The position numbers were made by a program, and so were the translations under genes. Below, piece after piece: positions 1 through 7,256 of a stretch of 64,000 bases of DNA; the first letter of the stretch is position 1, and each line of letters opens with the position of its first letter. The notes beneath the pieces were generated by a model. That model was not told where the DNA came from. It saw only the letters and a program-made list of their open reading frames with translations, and ran no database searches. The stretch covers positions 62,001-126,000 of the forward strand of contig JAJUJX010000005.1 of NCBI GenBank assembly GCA_029265125.1. Direction: 5' to 3'. This stretch comes from Tolumonas sp008015085. GTDB lineage: Bacteria; Pseudomonadota; Gammaproteobacteria; Enterobacterales; Aeromonadaceae.

Positions 1-1
1 G

Positions 2-1084
2 GCTGAAGTTTACGGGCCGACACAGGCTATTCGTGAACAGGCTGCCTTGCAGGTACAGGATGCCTTTCATCAGGCAGCCGATATTGTCGATATTGATATC
101 GATGTTCCGGCGACACAATCACACTGGTTGCTGACAATCGATCGTGCCCGTGCATCCCGGTTGGGCATTACTGAATCACAGATCCGCCAGACGCTGGCCG
201 GAGCACTGAATGGTGAGGATGTGACTTATCTGCATGCACCGGGACAGAAATATGCCAAACCAATCCGGCTTCGAATCGCTGACGGTGAAAAGGTCGATTT
301 GCTGGGTGTGCTCAGCCTGACACTGCCTTCCGCCAGCGGCAAGCCGATTGCACTGAGCGAATTGGTGCAAGTCAGTGAAACGACACGTCCACACAGTATT
401 GTGCATAAAAACATGCAACCGATGGTGATGGTGACAGCGGATATGGCCGGTAAACTCGACAGCCCGCTGTATGGCATGGCGGAGATTGCCAGCAAGCTCA
501 GCGAGCAACATCCGCAGTGGCCGCAGAATCTGATCCAGCAGCCAGACGATTTGTCGGGTGTAGCCATCAAATGGGACGGTGAGTGGAAGATCACCTATGA
601 AACTTTCCGCGATATGGGCATCGCCTATTCAGTCGGCATCCTGCTGATTTACTTCCTTGTGGTGGCTCACTTTAACTCCTACAGCGTGCCACTGATCATC
701 ATGGCACCGATCCCACTGACGTTAGTCGGGGTTATGCCCGGTCATGCCCTGCTGGGCGCACCATTCACTGCCACCTCCATGATTGGCATGATTGCACTAG
801 CCGGGATCATTGTGAGGAACTCGATCCTGCTGGTCGACTTTGTCAATCAGCAACGTGCAGCCGGTATGGAGCTGGCAGAGGCTGTGATTAATAGCGGAGT
901 CGTGCGCGCCAAACCAATCCTGCTCACCGCCTTGGCGGCGATGATCGGCGCCATGTTTATTCTCGATGACCCGATTTTCAATGGGTTAGCCATCAGTCTG
1001 GTGTTCGGGTTATTTGCTTCTACTCTGCTGACGTTAGTCGTGATCCCAGTGCTTTATTATTTATATTTGAGGAGGGGATCGTAA
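2..1084 (+). CDS. RND efflux transporter permease subunit, C-terminal part (truncated by window edge)
   Basis: This is the C-terminal third of an inner-membrane RND pump, which exports drugs or metals by proton antiport with a periplasmic adaptor and an outer-membrane channel. The frame is open to the left edge of the window; a TTG at 47 is only an internal leucine codon, so the true start lies outside. Visible parts are a periplasmic porter segment (about residues 15-180) followed by hydrophobic helices, including the stretch GMIALAGIIVRNSILLVDF typical of the family. The protein ends in LYLRRGS. The substrate cannot be told from this part. The small membrane genes that follow are 63 bp or more downstream and need not be related to it. 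Confidence 0.88.
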   Translation, partial: AEVYGPTQAIREQAALQVQDAFHQAADIVDIDIDVPATQSHWLLTIDRARASRLGITESQIRQTLAGALNGEDVTYLHAPGQKYAKPIRLRIADGEKVDLLGVLSLTLPSASGKPIALSELVQVSETTRPHSIVHKNMQPMVMVTADMAGKLDSPLYGMAEIASKLSEQHPQWPQNLIQQPDDLSGVAIKWDGEWKITYETFRDMGIAYSVGILLIYFLVVAHFNSYSVPLIIMAPIPLTLVGVMPGHALLGAPFTATSMIGMIALAGIIVRNSILLVDFVNQQRAAGMELAEAVINSGVVRAKPILLTALAAMIGAMFILDDPIFNGLAISLVFGLFASTLLTLVVIPVLYYLYLRRGS

Positions 1085-1147
1085 TGTACAAAAAATAACC
1101 TATATTTAAATTGCATGTTAACCGTATTACTATTGTGAGGTGGCATT

Positions 1148-1543
1148 ATGCTTCCTGCCTTACTATACGAGATGTTGCCGCTGACCTATATTTCAGCTGG
1201 TGCGCTAATGATCAGTGCCGGACAAGAGTTACTTGTTCTGTTATCCGCCTTTTTGTTTTATTGCGCCGGTTCTATCATTTGGGTCATGCGCTCGGAAAAC
1301 CGGCGTACCGACCATCGCATAGCGCCCGCACACAAGCAGCTGTTTCTCCCCGAATGGATGTATGAACTAAAACCGTTTGTTTACATGTTCTTGGGCGTCG
1401 TATTAATTCGTTTTCAATTCCATACGGTCTGGGTTGTGCTTAGTCTGCTATTGATCAGCTGGGGAATAATTTGTGTCTATCGCCGCAGCAGACACCGTCA
1501 CCATAAGCTCAAAAAGATAAATGCACATATCGTCAAATTTTGA
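1148..1543 (+). CDS. Small four-helix membrane protein of unknown function (paralogue A)
   Basis: 131 residues, almost entirely hydrophobic, with about four predicted membrane helices, a basic loop in the middle (RSENRRTDHR) and a basic His/Lys-rich C-terminus. It starts at ATG 1148 behind GAGGTG at 1136-1141. It is clearly paralogous to the next gene: both share the pattern GSIxWVxRSExRRTD. Each protein also looks internally duplicated: LLYEMLPLTYISAGALMI near the N-terminus resembles WMYELKPFVYMFLGVVLI after the basic loop. I recognise no family. The position after an RND gene suggests an envelope role, but this is only context. Confidence 0.7.
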   Translation: MLPALLYEMLPLTYISAGALMISAGQELLVLLSAFLFYCAGSIIWVMRSENRRTDHRIAPAHKQLFLPEWMYELKPFVYMFLGVVLIRFQFHTVWVVLSLLLISWGIICVYRRSRHRHHKLKKINAHIVKF

Positions 1544-1685
1544 ATATTAAACCGGAAAATTGGCAGTCAAATAGAATCAATCAGTTACATCAGAGATATT
1601 GATTACAGCTAATTTGTGATTATTTTTTAAACAAACATCAAACAAATACACTACAGTTAAAGTAGTAAACATAATGCAAAAAAAC

Positions 1686-1699
1686 CACAACGCGTTGTG
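1686..1699. promoter_or_regulatory. Perfect 14-bp palindrome upstream of paralogue B
   Basis: CACAACGCGTTGTG is a perfect dyad in the AT-rich 243-bp gap between the two small membrane genes, about 90 bp before the second start. The rest of the gap is AT-rich with no recognisable gene. The dyad could be an operator for an unidentified regulator. No poly-T follows it, so it is not a terminator. Confidence 0.4.
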
Positions 1700-1786
1700 T
1701 CATCCCCCCGCCAGAGTTAAACAACAATAAATATAACAGAAGGGCAATATATGGATGGATAAACACCAAATAATGAGGTGATCACC

Positions 1787-2179
1787 ATGATTTCCAGATT
1801 ATTATATGAACTAAAACCACATGCGTGTTTGTTGTCTGGCTGTTTATTATTAAGTACCACTGCTAATCCGTTTTTCCTTTCTGCCGGGCTGCTCCTTTTT
1901 GGTTCTGGTTCCATTCTGTGGGTTCTCAGATCTGAATATCGCAGAACTGACGATCCTCATTTCATCCCAGCTAATGAATTACTTATTTATCCGCCGTGGC
2001 TGTATGAATTTCTACCGTTTATCTACATCCTGACAGGGATTGGTTTGATTCGTTATAACAGTACCCAATGGTTCGTAATTTCCGGTAGTGCATTCATCTT
2101 CTGGGCTCTCTACTGCCTGATCAAACGTACCAGCCATCGCCAGCCCATACGACACCCTCGTCAGCGGATCAAAATATAA
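1787..2179 (+). CDS. Small four-helix membrane protein of unknown function (paralogue B)
   Basis: 130 residues, with the same architecture as the preceding paralogue: hydrophobic hairpin, basic loop RSEYRRTDD, second hydrophobic hairpin, basic tail. I chose ATG 1787 because GAGG at 1775-1778 lies a normal distance upstream and because the N-terminus MISRLLYEL then aligns with MLPALLYEM of paralogue A. An in-frame GTG at 1778 falls inside that ribosome-binding site. The internal repeat is visible as LLYELKPHACLLSGCLLL and WLYEFLPFIYILTGIGLI. It converges with the MocR gene, leaving a 21-bp gap. The function is unknown. Confidence 0.7.
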   Translation: MISRLLYELKPHACLLSGCLLLSTTANPFFLSAGLLLFGSGSILWVLRSEYRRTDDPHFIPANELLIYPPWLYEFLPFIYILTGIGLIRYNSTQWFVISGSAFIFWALYCLIKRTSHRQPIRHPRQRIKI

Positions 2180-2200
2180 TCTCAGCATGCCCGTTTCGAC

Positions 2201-3559
2201 TCAGCAATGTGTGTAGTCAAAGCGGGCATTCTTGCGTAATAAATCAGCCAGTTTATTTAAAGCCACCATCAGCTCCGGCTCACTTTTAATAGCCATCAAC
2301 GATAACCGAATCGCATGAGGAACTGGAGCCCGGGGATCTGCACAAAAATAAGAAGCGCTACTCACCAGTATTCCTTTGTTTTTAGCCGCCAGCGTAAATG
2401 CATCCGTATTCCAGAATTCAGGTAACATCAGCCATAAATGATAACTGTCAGGCTGAGCATGGATTTCAAAATGCCCCAGAATTTCCCGGGCCAGAATCTG
2501 CCGTCTGATGGCCATATTTCTCTGTTCTTTGGCCATATCAAATGCTTCACCGGAAGCAATTAGCAGAGATGCAGCCGCAAAAACAATCGGCGATGGTAAC
2601 CAGATTGTCGTCCTGATAAATGCAGCCAGTCGCTCGTATTCAGTATCCGGCGTTTTGATATAACCACAACGTAATCCAGGGCTGATGGCTTTAGAAAGAC
2701 TGGTAATGTGAAAACCATATTCCGGTACAAAATTGGTAATGGCAGGAATAACGGAGGGATTAAGAAAACCATAAATATCATCTTCTGCCAACCAGATCTG
2801 ATGCTGATGAATAACATCAGCCAATTGCTGACGCCGCTCCACTGACATAGTGGCAGCAGTTGGGTTCTGGTGTGAAGGCACTATGATGACCATCGCAATC
2901 GGCGTTTCCCGGCAAATGGAATCTAATTCCTGCGGAATCATTCCATGCTGATCGATCGGAATGGCCACTGCTTTTCGCCCCAGTAAATTCACCAGTGAAA
3001 GAATGCCAGGATAGGTCAGCGCCTCTACAGCAATACAATCCCCCGGCTGGGTATAACACTCGATCAGCGCAGACAATGCATGCTGAGCACCATTAACAAG
3101 TACCATCTGTTCACCGCAGGCAACATCCAGACCAAACTTTCTGGCCCAGCACGCCCCCATTTCCCTGTGGTGGAGCAGCCCGGTATGTTCGGCATACCCA
3201 AATAGATCATCATTGCCACGCACCAGCACCTGAGAAAAAACCTGATTCAATCGTTCAACAATATCCGAAGAGAGACATGGCTGCAGAATCGATAGATTAC
3301 TCTCTTGTTCACGGCTTTCGGCCTTAATGACATCCGATAACTGGCTGTGATTACAGACAAAACTGCCTCGGCCAACAAATGATTCAATCAGCTTTTTTTC
3401 AGCCAGTTCTTTATAAGCTTTAGCTACAGTGATGGGTGTCGTGCCTAGCTGATGAGCTAATTCGCGATGAGTTGGTAATTTTCCCCCTTCCGGATATTCG
3501 CCAGAACGGATCATCAATTCTATCTTATTAATAATCGCTAAATATTTCGGTGCGCTCAT
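2201..3559 (-). CDS. MocR/PdxR-type transcriptional regulator (GntR HTH fused to aminotransferase fold)
   Basis: 452 residues. The N-terminal 70 or so form a GntR winged helix (GGKLPTHRELAHQLGTTPIT, then TVAKAYKELAEKKLI). The rest is a fold-type I aminotransferase-like domain that binds pyridoxal phosphate, with the probable Schiff-base lysine in SLSKAISPGLRCGY and a PLP-pocket segment HQNPTAATMS. MocR proteins usually sense an amino compound or PLP and control a neighbouring divergent gene, here the dehydrogenase starting at 3725. The effector is not evident. The length is normal for the family (450-500 residues). Confidence 0.88.
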   Translation of the reverse strand: MSAPKYLAIINKIELMIRSGEYPEGGKLPTHRELAHQLGTTPITVAKAYKELAEKKLIESFVGRGSFVCNHSQLSDVIKAESREQESNLSILQPCLSSDIVERLNQVFSQVLVRGNDDLFGYAEHTGLLHHREMGACWARKFGLDVACGEQMVLVNGAQHALSALIECYTQPGDCIAVEALTYPGILSLVNLLGRKAVAIPIDQHGMIPQELDSICRETPIAMVIIVPSHQNPTAATMSVERRQQLADVIHQHQIWLAEDDIYGFLNPSVIPAITNFVPEYGFHITSLSKAISPGLRCGYIKTPDTEYERLAAFIRTTIWLPSPIVFAAASLLIASGEAFDMAKEQRNMAIRRQILAREILGHFEIHAQPDSYHLWLMLPEFWNTDAFTLAAKNKGILVSSASYFCADPRAPVPHAIRLSLMAIKSEPELMVALNKLADLLRKNARFDYTHC

Positions 3560-3724
3560 TAGCTAATGCCATCTCTTAATTGACAAAGGTAAACATATAT
3601 CAATTTGAGCTTATCACACCTAAATAAACACCATAAGCTTAATTTATAGGAATTAATATTGAATGATTGACATATGTCATTTATAGATCAATTATTAACC
3701 CAAAGGTTAGTCATGAGGATTTAC
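3560..3724. promoter_or_regulatory. Divergent promoter region, MocR regulator / dehydrogenase
   Basis: This 165-bp AT-rich region separates the two divergent starts. It holds a perfect 12-bp palindrome TGACATATGTCA (3668-3679) and an inverted pair GCTTAT (3609-3614) / ATAAGC (3633-3638) spaced by 18 bp. These are the obvious candidate binding sites for the adjacent MocR protein. The palindrome overlaps an upstream ATG (3674) in frame with the dehydrogenase, which supports the later start. Confidence 0.45.
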
Positions 3725-4600
3725 ATGATGAAAATAAGCAAAGTTGGATTTATTGGTCTGGGCGTCATGGGCTTCCCGATGGCCGGGTATTTACACAAAA
3801 ACGGTTTTCAAACCACCGTATATAACCGCACAAAAACTAAATCAGAACACTGGCAATCGACCTATCAAGGCAAACTGGCAGATACACCACGCGAGGCCGC
3901 AACCGATGCTGACATCGTTTTTATGTGTGTGGGCAATGACAATGATATCCGTAGTGTTTGCTACGGTGAGCAAGGCATTCTGGCAGGGTTAAAACCAGGC
4001 GCCATTCTGATCGACCATACGACAGCCTCAGCCACCATTGCCCATGAATTGGATGAAGCCTGCCGTCAGCAGGGAAATCATTTTATGGATTGCCCGGTTT
4101 CCGGCGGTCAAAGCGGTGCAGAAAAAGGCTGCCTGACGGTGATGTGCGGCGGCACTACTGAGATATTCGAGATCGCTAAGCCAGTGATCAGCTCTTATGC
4201 CCGGCAGATACAATTAGTTGGCCCGATTGGTGCTGGTCAGCGCTGTAAAATGGTCAATCAAATCTGTATCGCAGGTATCTTGCAGGGCTTAAGTGAAGGG
4301 CTACTGTTGGCTCAAAAAGCGGGGCTTGATATCCATCAGGTGGTGGATACGCTCAAGTATGGCGCTGCCGGTTCATGGCAGATGGAAAATCGCGCAGAAA
4401 CCATGGCCGAAGAAAAATTCAATTTCGGCTTTGCTATCGACTGGATGCGTAAAGATCTGGGGATCTGTCTGGAAGAAGCCGCCCGTTTAGGTGTTGAGCT
4501 GCCACTGACTAAAGAAGTAGATGAACGTTACGCAGAATTGCAGCAAATGGGCCATGGCCGTTCTGATACCTCCGCGCTGATCATGGCGCTTAAGAAATAA
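3725..4600 (+). CDS. NAD(P)-dependent beta-hydroxyacid dehydrogenase (3-hydroxyisobutyrate dehydrogenase family)
   Basis: About 291 residues from ATG 3725 (GAGGA at 3715-3719). An N-terminal Rossmann motif GLGVMGFPMAGYLHKNGF binds the dinucleotide. DCPVSGGQSGAEKG is the substrate-binding signature, and the catalytic lysine lies in GQRCKMVNQ. Family members reduce or oxidise 3-hydroxy acids such as tartronate semialdehyde, 3-hydroxyisobutyrate or succinic semialdehyde; the substrate here is not determined. It is a distant relative of garR at 15.4 kb. Divergence from a MocR regulator suggests it is that regulator's target and may act in amine or amino-acid breakdown (inference). Confidence 0.85.
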   Translation: MMKISKVGFIGLGVMGFPMAGYLHKNGFQTTVYNRTKTKSEHWQSTYQGKLADTPREAATDADIVFMCVGNDNDIRSVCYGEQGILAGLKPGAILIDHTTASATIAHELDEACRQQGNHFMDCPVSGGQSGAEKGCLTVMCGGTTEIFEIAKPVISSYARQIQLVGPIGAGQRCKMVNQICIAGILQGLSEGLLLAQKAGLDIHQVVDTLKYGAAGSWQMENRAETMAEEKFNFGFAIDWMRKDLGICLEEAARLGVELPLTKEVDERYAELQQMGHGRSDTSALIMALKK

Positions 4601-4615
4601 TAGCCCGCACAACAG

Positions 4616-4638
4616 AACCCTGCCGTACAGGCAGGGTT
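4616..4638. terminator. Hairpin between convergent genes
   Basis: AACCCTGCC (4616-4624), loop GTACA, GGCAGGGTT (4630-4638): a perfect 9-bp stem between the convergent dehydrogenase and pseudouridine synthase genes. It has only a short T run on either strand, so it is a weak or bidirectional terminator. Confidence 0.55.
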
Positions 4639-4651
4639 TCGAACAATCTAC

Positions 4652-5614
4652 TTACCAGTTCAATGGCAACCGACTGATAAAATGATGACGTTCACCACTC
4701 AGCGGATCACTAAACTTCAGCTCTTTCGCCAGCAGCTGTAACGGTCTTGTATAATCTTCGGCCAGTTCGTCGTTGACCTGCGGATAGAATGGATCGTTAC
4801 AGATCGGTGCACCCAGCCCTGCCATGTGCAGCCTGAGCTGATGCTTCTTACCGGTTACGGGATTAAGCCGGTAACGGCATAACTGCCCTTTCTGTTCCAT
4901 GACTTCAATGATCGTATGAGCATTCGGCTCACCTATGGTTTCTTGCGAGAGAAAAAACGGCTCTCCACGCACAATCCGGCTCTGGCGCTGATGTGGAAAC
5001 TGCAAATGTGGCAAAATCGGCGCTATCGCCTCATAACTTTTATCAATTTTGCGATCCCGAAACAGTGCCTGATAGACAGAGCGGGTTTTCTTCTGCACTG
5101 AAAACAGCACAAGTCCAGCCGTATGCCGATCTAGCCGGTGCAGTGGTTGCAGCTCAGGGTTGTCCAGCTGCGCAATCAATCTGGCGAGCAATGTCTGAGT
5201 GACATATTCCCCACCGGGGATCACCGGCAAGAAATGGGGCTTATCCGCAACCAGAATATGCTCATCCATGTAGAGAATGGTTTCGCTGAACGGAATAATC
5301 TTCTCATCGCAGATCTCGCGAAAATAGAAGATCCGCTGCCCGGCACAATATGGAGTGTCAACCGGTAACGGATACTGCTGCTCATTCCATATCAGCCCAC
5401 GTTCAAATCGGTCCAGCCAGCACTCACGAGTAATAGCCGGAAATGAGTCGCACAGACAATCCAGCAATGAGATCCATATTCCGGAATATGGTTGGACGAA
5501 TAAACTGGGAGTGACCCCCGAAATTTGTGGCTGCGGTAGGAATTTCACCTCAGAACATGAAGCAGAGCCAGACATTGGTGTCTGACTAACTAGATCGTTT
5601 GAAACGGTGGACAT
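4652..5614 (-). CDS. RluA-family pseudouridine synthase
   Basis: 320 residues. The catalytic signature of the RluA family is present as LHRLDRHTAGLVLF, where the aspartate attacks the target uridine. ILYMDEHILVADKPHFLPV is the family's entry motif, and VTGKKHQLRLHMAGLGAP the C-terminal motif. The first 90 or so residues form an extension without a clear S4 domain. It makes pseudouridine in RNA; the target (rRNA or tRNA) cannot be decided from sequence. The start at 5614 is uncertain: a later methionine (MSGSASCSEV) is possible. Confidence 0.85.
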   Translation of the reverse strand: MSTVSNDLVSQTPMSGSASCSEVKFLPQPQISGVTPSLFVQPYSGIWISLLDCLCDSFPAITRECWLDRFERGLIWNEQQYPLPVDTPYCAGQRIFYFREICDEKIIPFSETILYMDEHILVADKPHFLPVIPGGEYVTQTLLARLIAQLDNPELQPLHRLDRHTAGLVLFSVQKKTRSVYQALFRDRKIDKSYEAIAPILPHLQFPHQRQSRIVRGEPFFLSQETIGEPNAHTIIEVMEQKGQLCRYRLNPVTGKKHQLRLHMAGLGAPICNDPFYPQVNDELAEDYTRPLQLLAKELKFSDPLSGERHHFISRLPLNW

Positions 5615-5681
5615 GGCAATAAGACGAGGATCTGGCTGATGGTCATTCAGCCACTATTTTAGCGTGGTCATTGCAGGCTGT

Positions 5682-5729
5682 AAAAAAATTAGCCCCCGAA
5701 TCTCAGAGGCCTTGAGATCAGGGGGCTAA
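5682..5729 (-). terminator. Intrinsic terminator of the pdh operon
   Basis: On the minus strand TTAGCCCCC (complement of 5721-5729) pairs with GGGGGCTAA (complement of 5689-5697), with a further stem in the loop, followed by seven T residues (complement of 5682-5688). It lies 23 bp after the lpdA stop. Confidence 0.85.
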
Positions 5730-5752
5730 CAGTTCCCTCAGGAAAGGGACGC

Positions 5753-7180
5753 TTAGCGTTTTTTCGCTTTAGCGTTCGGTAAGTCAGTCACGGAGCCTTC
5801 GTAAACTTCAGCCGCAAGACCAACAGATTCGTGCAGCGTTGGGTGAGCATGAATGGTCAATGCGATATCTTCTGCATCCGCACCCATCTCAATCGCCAAA
5901 CCGATTTCACCTAACAGTTCACCACCATTCGTGCCAACAATCGCACCACCGATCACGCGGTGATTAGTCTTGTCGAAAATCAGTTTAGTCATACCATCTG
6001 CGCAATCAGAGGCAATCGCACGGCCTGATGCAGCCCATGGGAATACCGCTGTTTCGTAGTTGATCCCCTTGGCTTTCGCTTCTTTCTCGGTCAAACCAAC
6101 CCACGCAATTTCTGGTTCGGTATAAGCGATAGAAGGAATAACTTTCGGATCGAAGTAGTGCTTCTTGCCGGCAATAACTTCGGCAGCCACATGACCTTCG
6201 TGTACACCTTTGTGTGCCAGCATTGGCTGCCCCACGATGTCACCGATAGCGAAGATGTGCGGCACGTTGGTGCGTAGCTGTTTATCCACTTCGATGAAAC
6301 CACGTTCAGTCACGGCAATACCGGCTTTTTCAGCATCCAGGTTTTTACCGTTTGGTACACGGCCTACCGCAACCAACACGTTGTCATAACGAACCGGTTC
6401 AACCGGTGCCTGTTTGCCTTCAAAAGAGACATACAGACCATCTTTTTTCGCTTCAACCGCGGTCACTTTGGTTTCCAGCATCAGGTTGAATTTTTTCTCA
6501 ACGCGTTTGGTGTAAACCTTCACCACGTCTTTGTCAGCGGCAGGAACCAGCTGATCAGCAAATTCAACCACGTCGATTTCCGCGCCCAGAGCCGAGTACA
6601 CGGTACCCATTTCCAGACCGATAATACCGCCACCTAATACCAACAGTTTGCCCGGTACTTCTTTCAATTCCAGCGCATCGGTAGAGTCCCAAACGCGTGG
6701 GTCGTTGTGTGGAATGAAAGGCAGTTTAACTGGGCGGGAACCCGCCGCGATAATGGCATTATCAAACTTGATGGTCGTCACAGAGCCATCAGCCGCTGTC
6801 ACGTCGATGCTGTTCGGGCCAGTAAATTTAGCAATACCGTTTACCACTGGCACTTTACGCTGTTTGGCCATACCCGCCAGACCGCCAGTCAGCTTGGTAA
6901 CAACTTTTTCTTTCCACAGACGGATCTTGTTGATGTCAGTTTGTGGTTCACCGAAAACGATACCGTGCTCAGCCAGTGCTTTTGCTTCTTCGATCACTTT
7001 TGCTACGTGCAGCAGTGCTTTCGATGGAATACAACCCACGTTCAAACACACACCACCCAAGGTACCGAAACGTTCAATCAGAACAGTGTCTAATCCCAGA
7101 TCAGAAGAACGGAATGCAGCAGAATAGCCTGCAGGACCAGCACCGATTACCACAACCTGAGTTTTGATTTCATTACTCAT
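5753..7180 (-). CDS. lpdA: Dihydrolipoamide dehydrogenase (E3)
   Basis: 475 residues. E3 reoxidises dihydrolipoyl groups of pyruvate (and 2-oxoglutarate) dehydrogenase complexes and passes electrons to NAD. The FAD-binding motif GAGPAGYSAAFRSSDLG is at the N-terminus. The redox-active disulfide is in GGVCLNVGCIPSK, the NAD-binding glycine motif in LGGGIIGLEMG, and the C-terminal catalytic His-Glu dyad in HAHPTLHESV. It is the last gene of pdhR-aceEF-lpdA, 76 bp after aceF, and is followed by a strong terminator. Enteric lpdA often has its own promoter in this gap; I could not confirm one. Confidence 0.97.
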   Translation of the reverse strand: MSNEIKTQVVVIGAGPAGYSAAFRSSDLGLDTVLIERFGTLGGVCLNVGCIPSKALLHVAKVIEEAKALAEHGIVFGEPQTDINKIRLWKEKVVTKLTGGLAGMAKQRKVPVVNGIAKFTGPNSIDVTAADGSVTTIKFDNAIIAAGSRPVKLPFIPHNDPRVWDSTDALELKEVPGKLLVLGGGIIGLEMGTVYSALGAEIDVVEFADQLVPAADKDVVKVYTKRVEKKFNLMLETKVTAVEAKKDGLYVSFEGKQAPVEPVRYDNVLVAVGRVPNGKNLDAEKAGIAVTERGFIEVDKQLRTNVPHIFAIGDIVGQPMLAHKGVHEGHVAAEVIAGKKHYFDPKVIPSIAYTEPEIAWVGLTEKEAKAKGINYETAVFPWAASGRAIASDCADGMTKLIFDKTNHRVIGGAIVGTNGGELLGEIGLAIEMGADAEDIALTIHAHPTLHESVGLAAEVYEGSVTDLPNAKAKKR

Positions 7181-7256
7181 TATGACCTCGATTTTCTATC
7201 TCAGTTGCTACCGGAAACCTACTAAACCTAGCACGTTTCCGGTGAGGCAGACAAAA

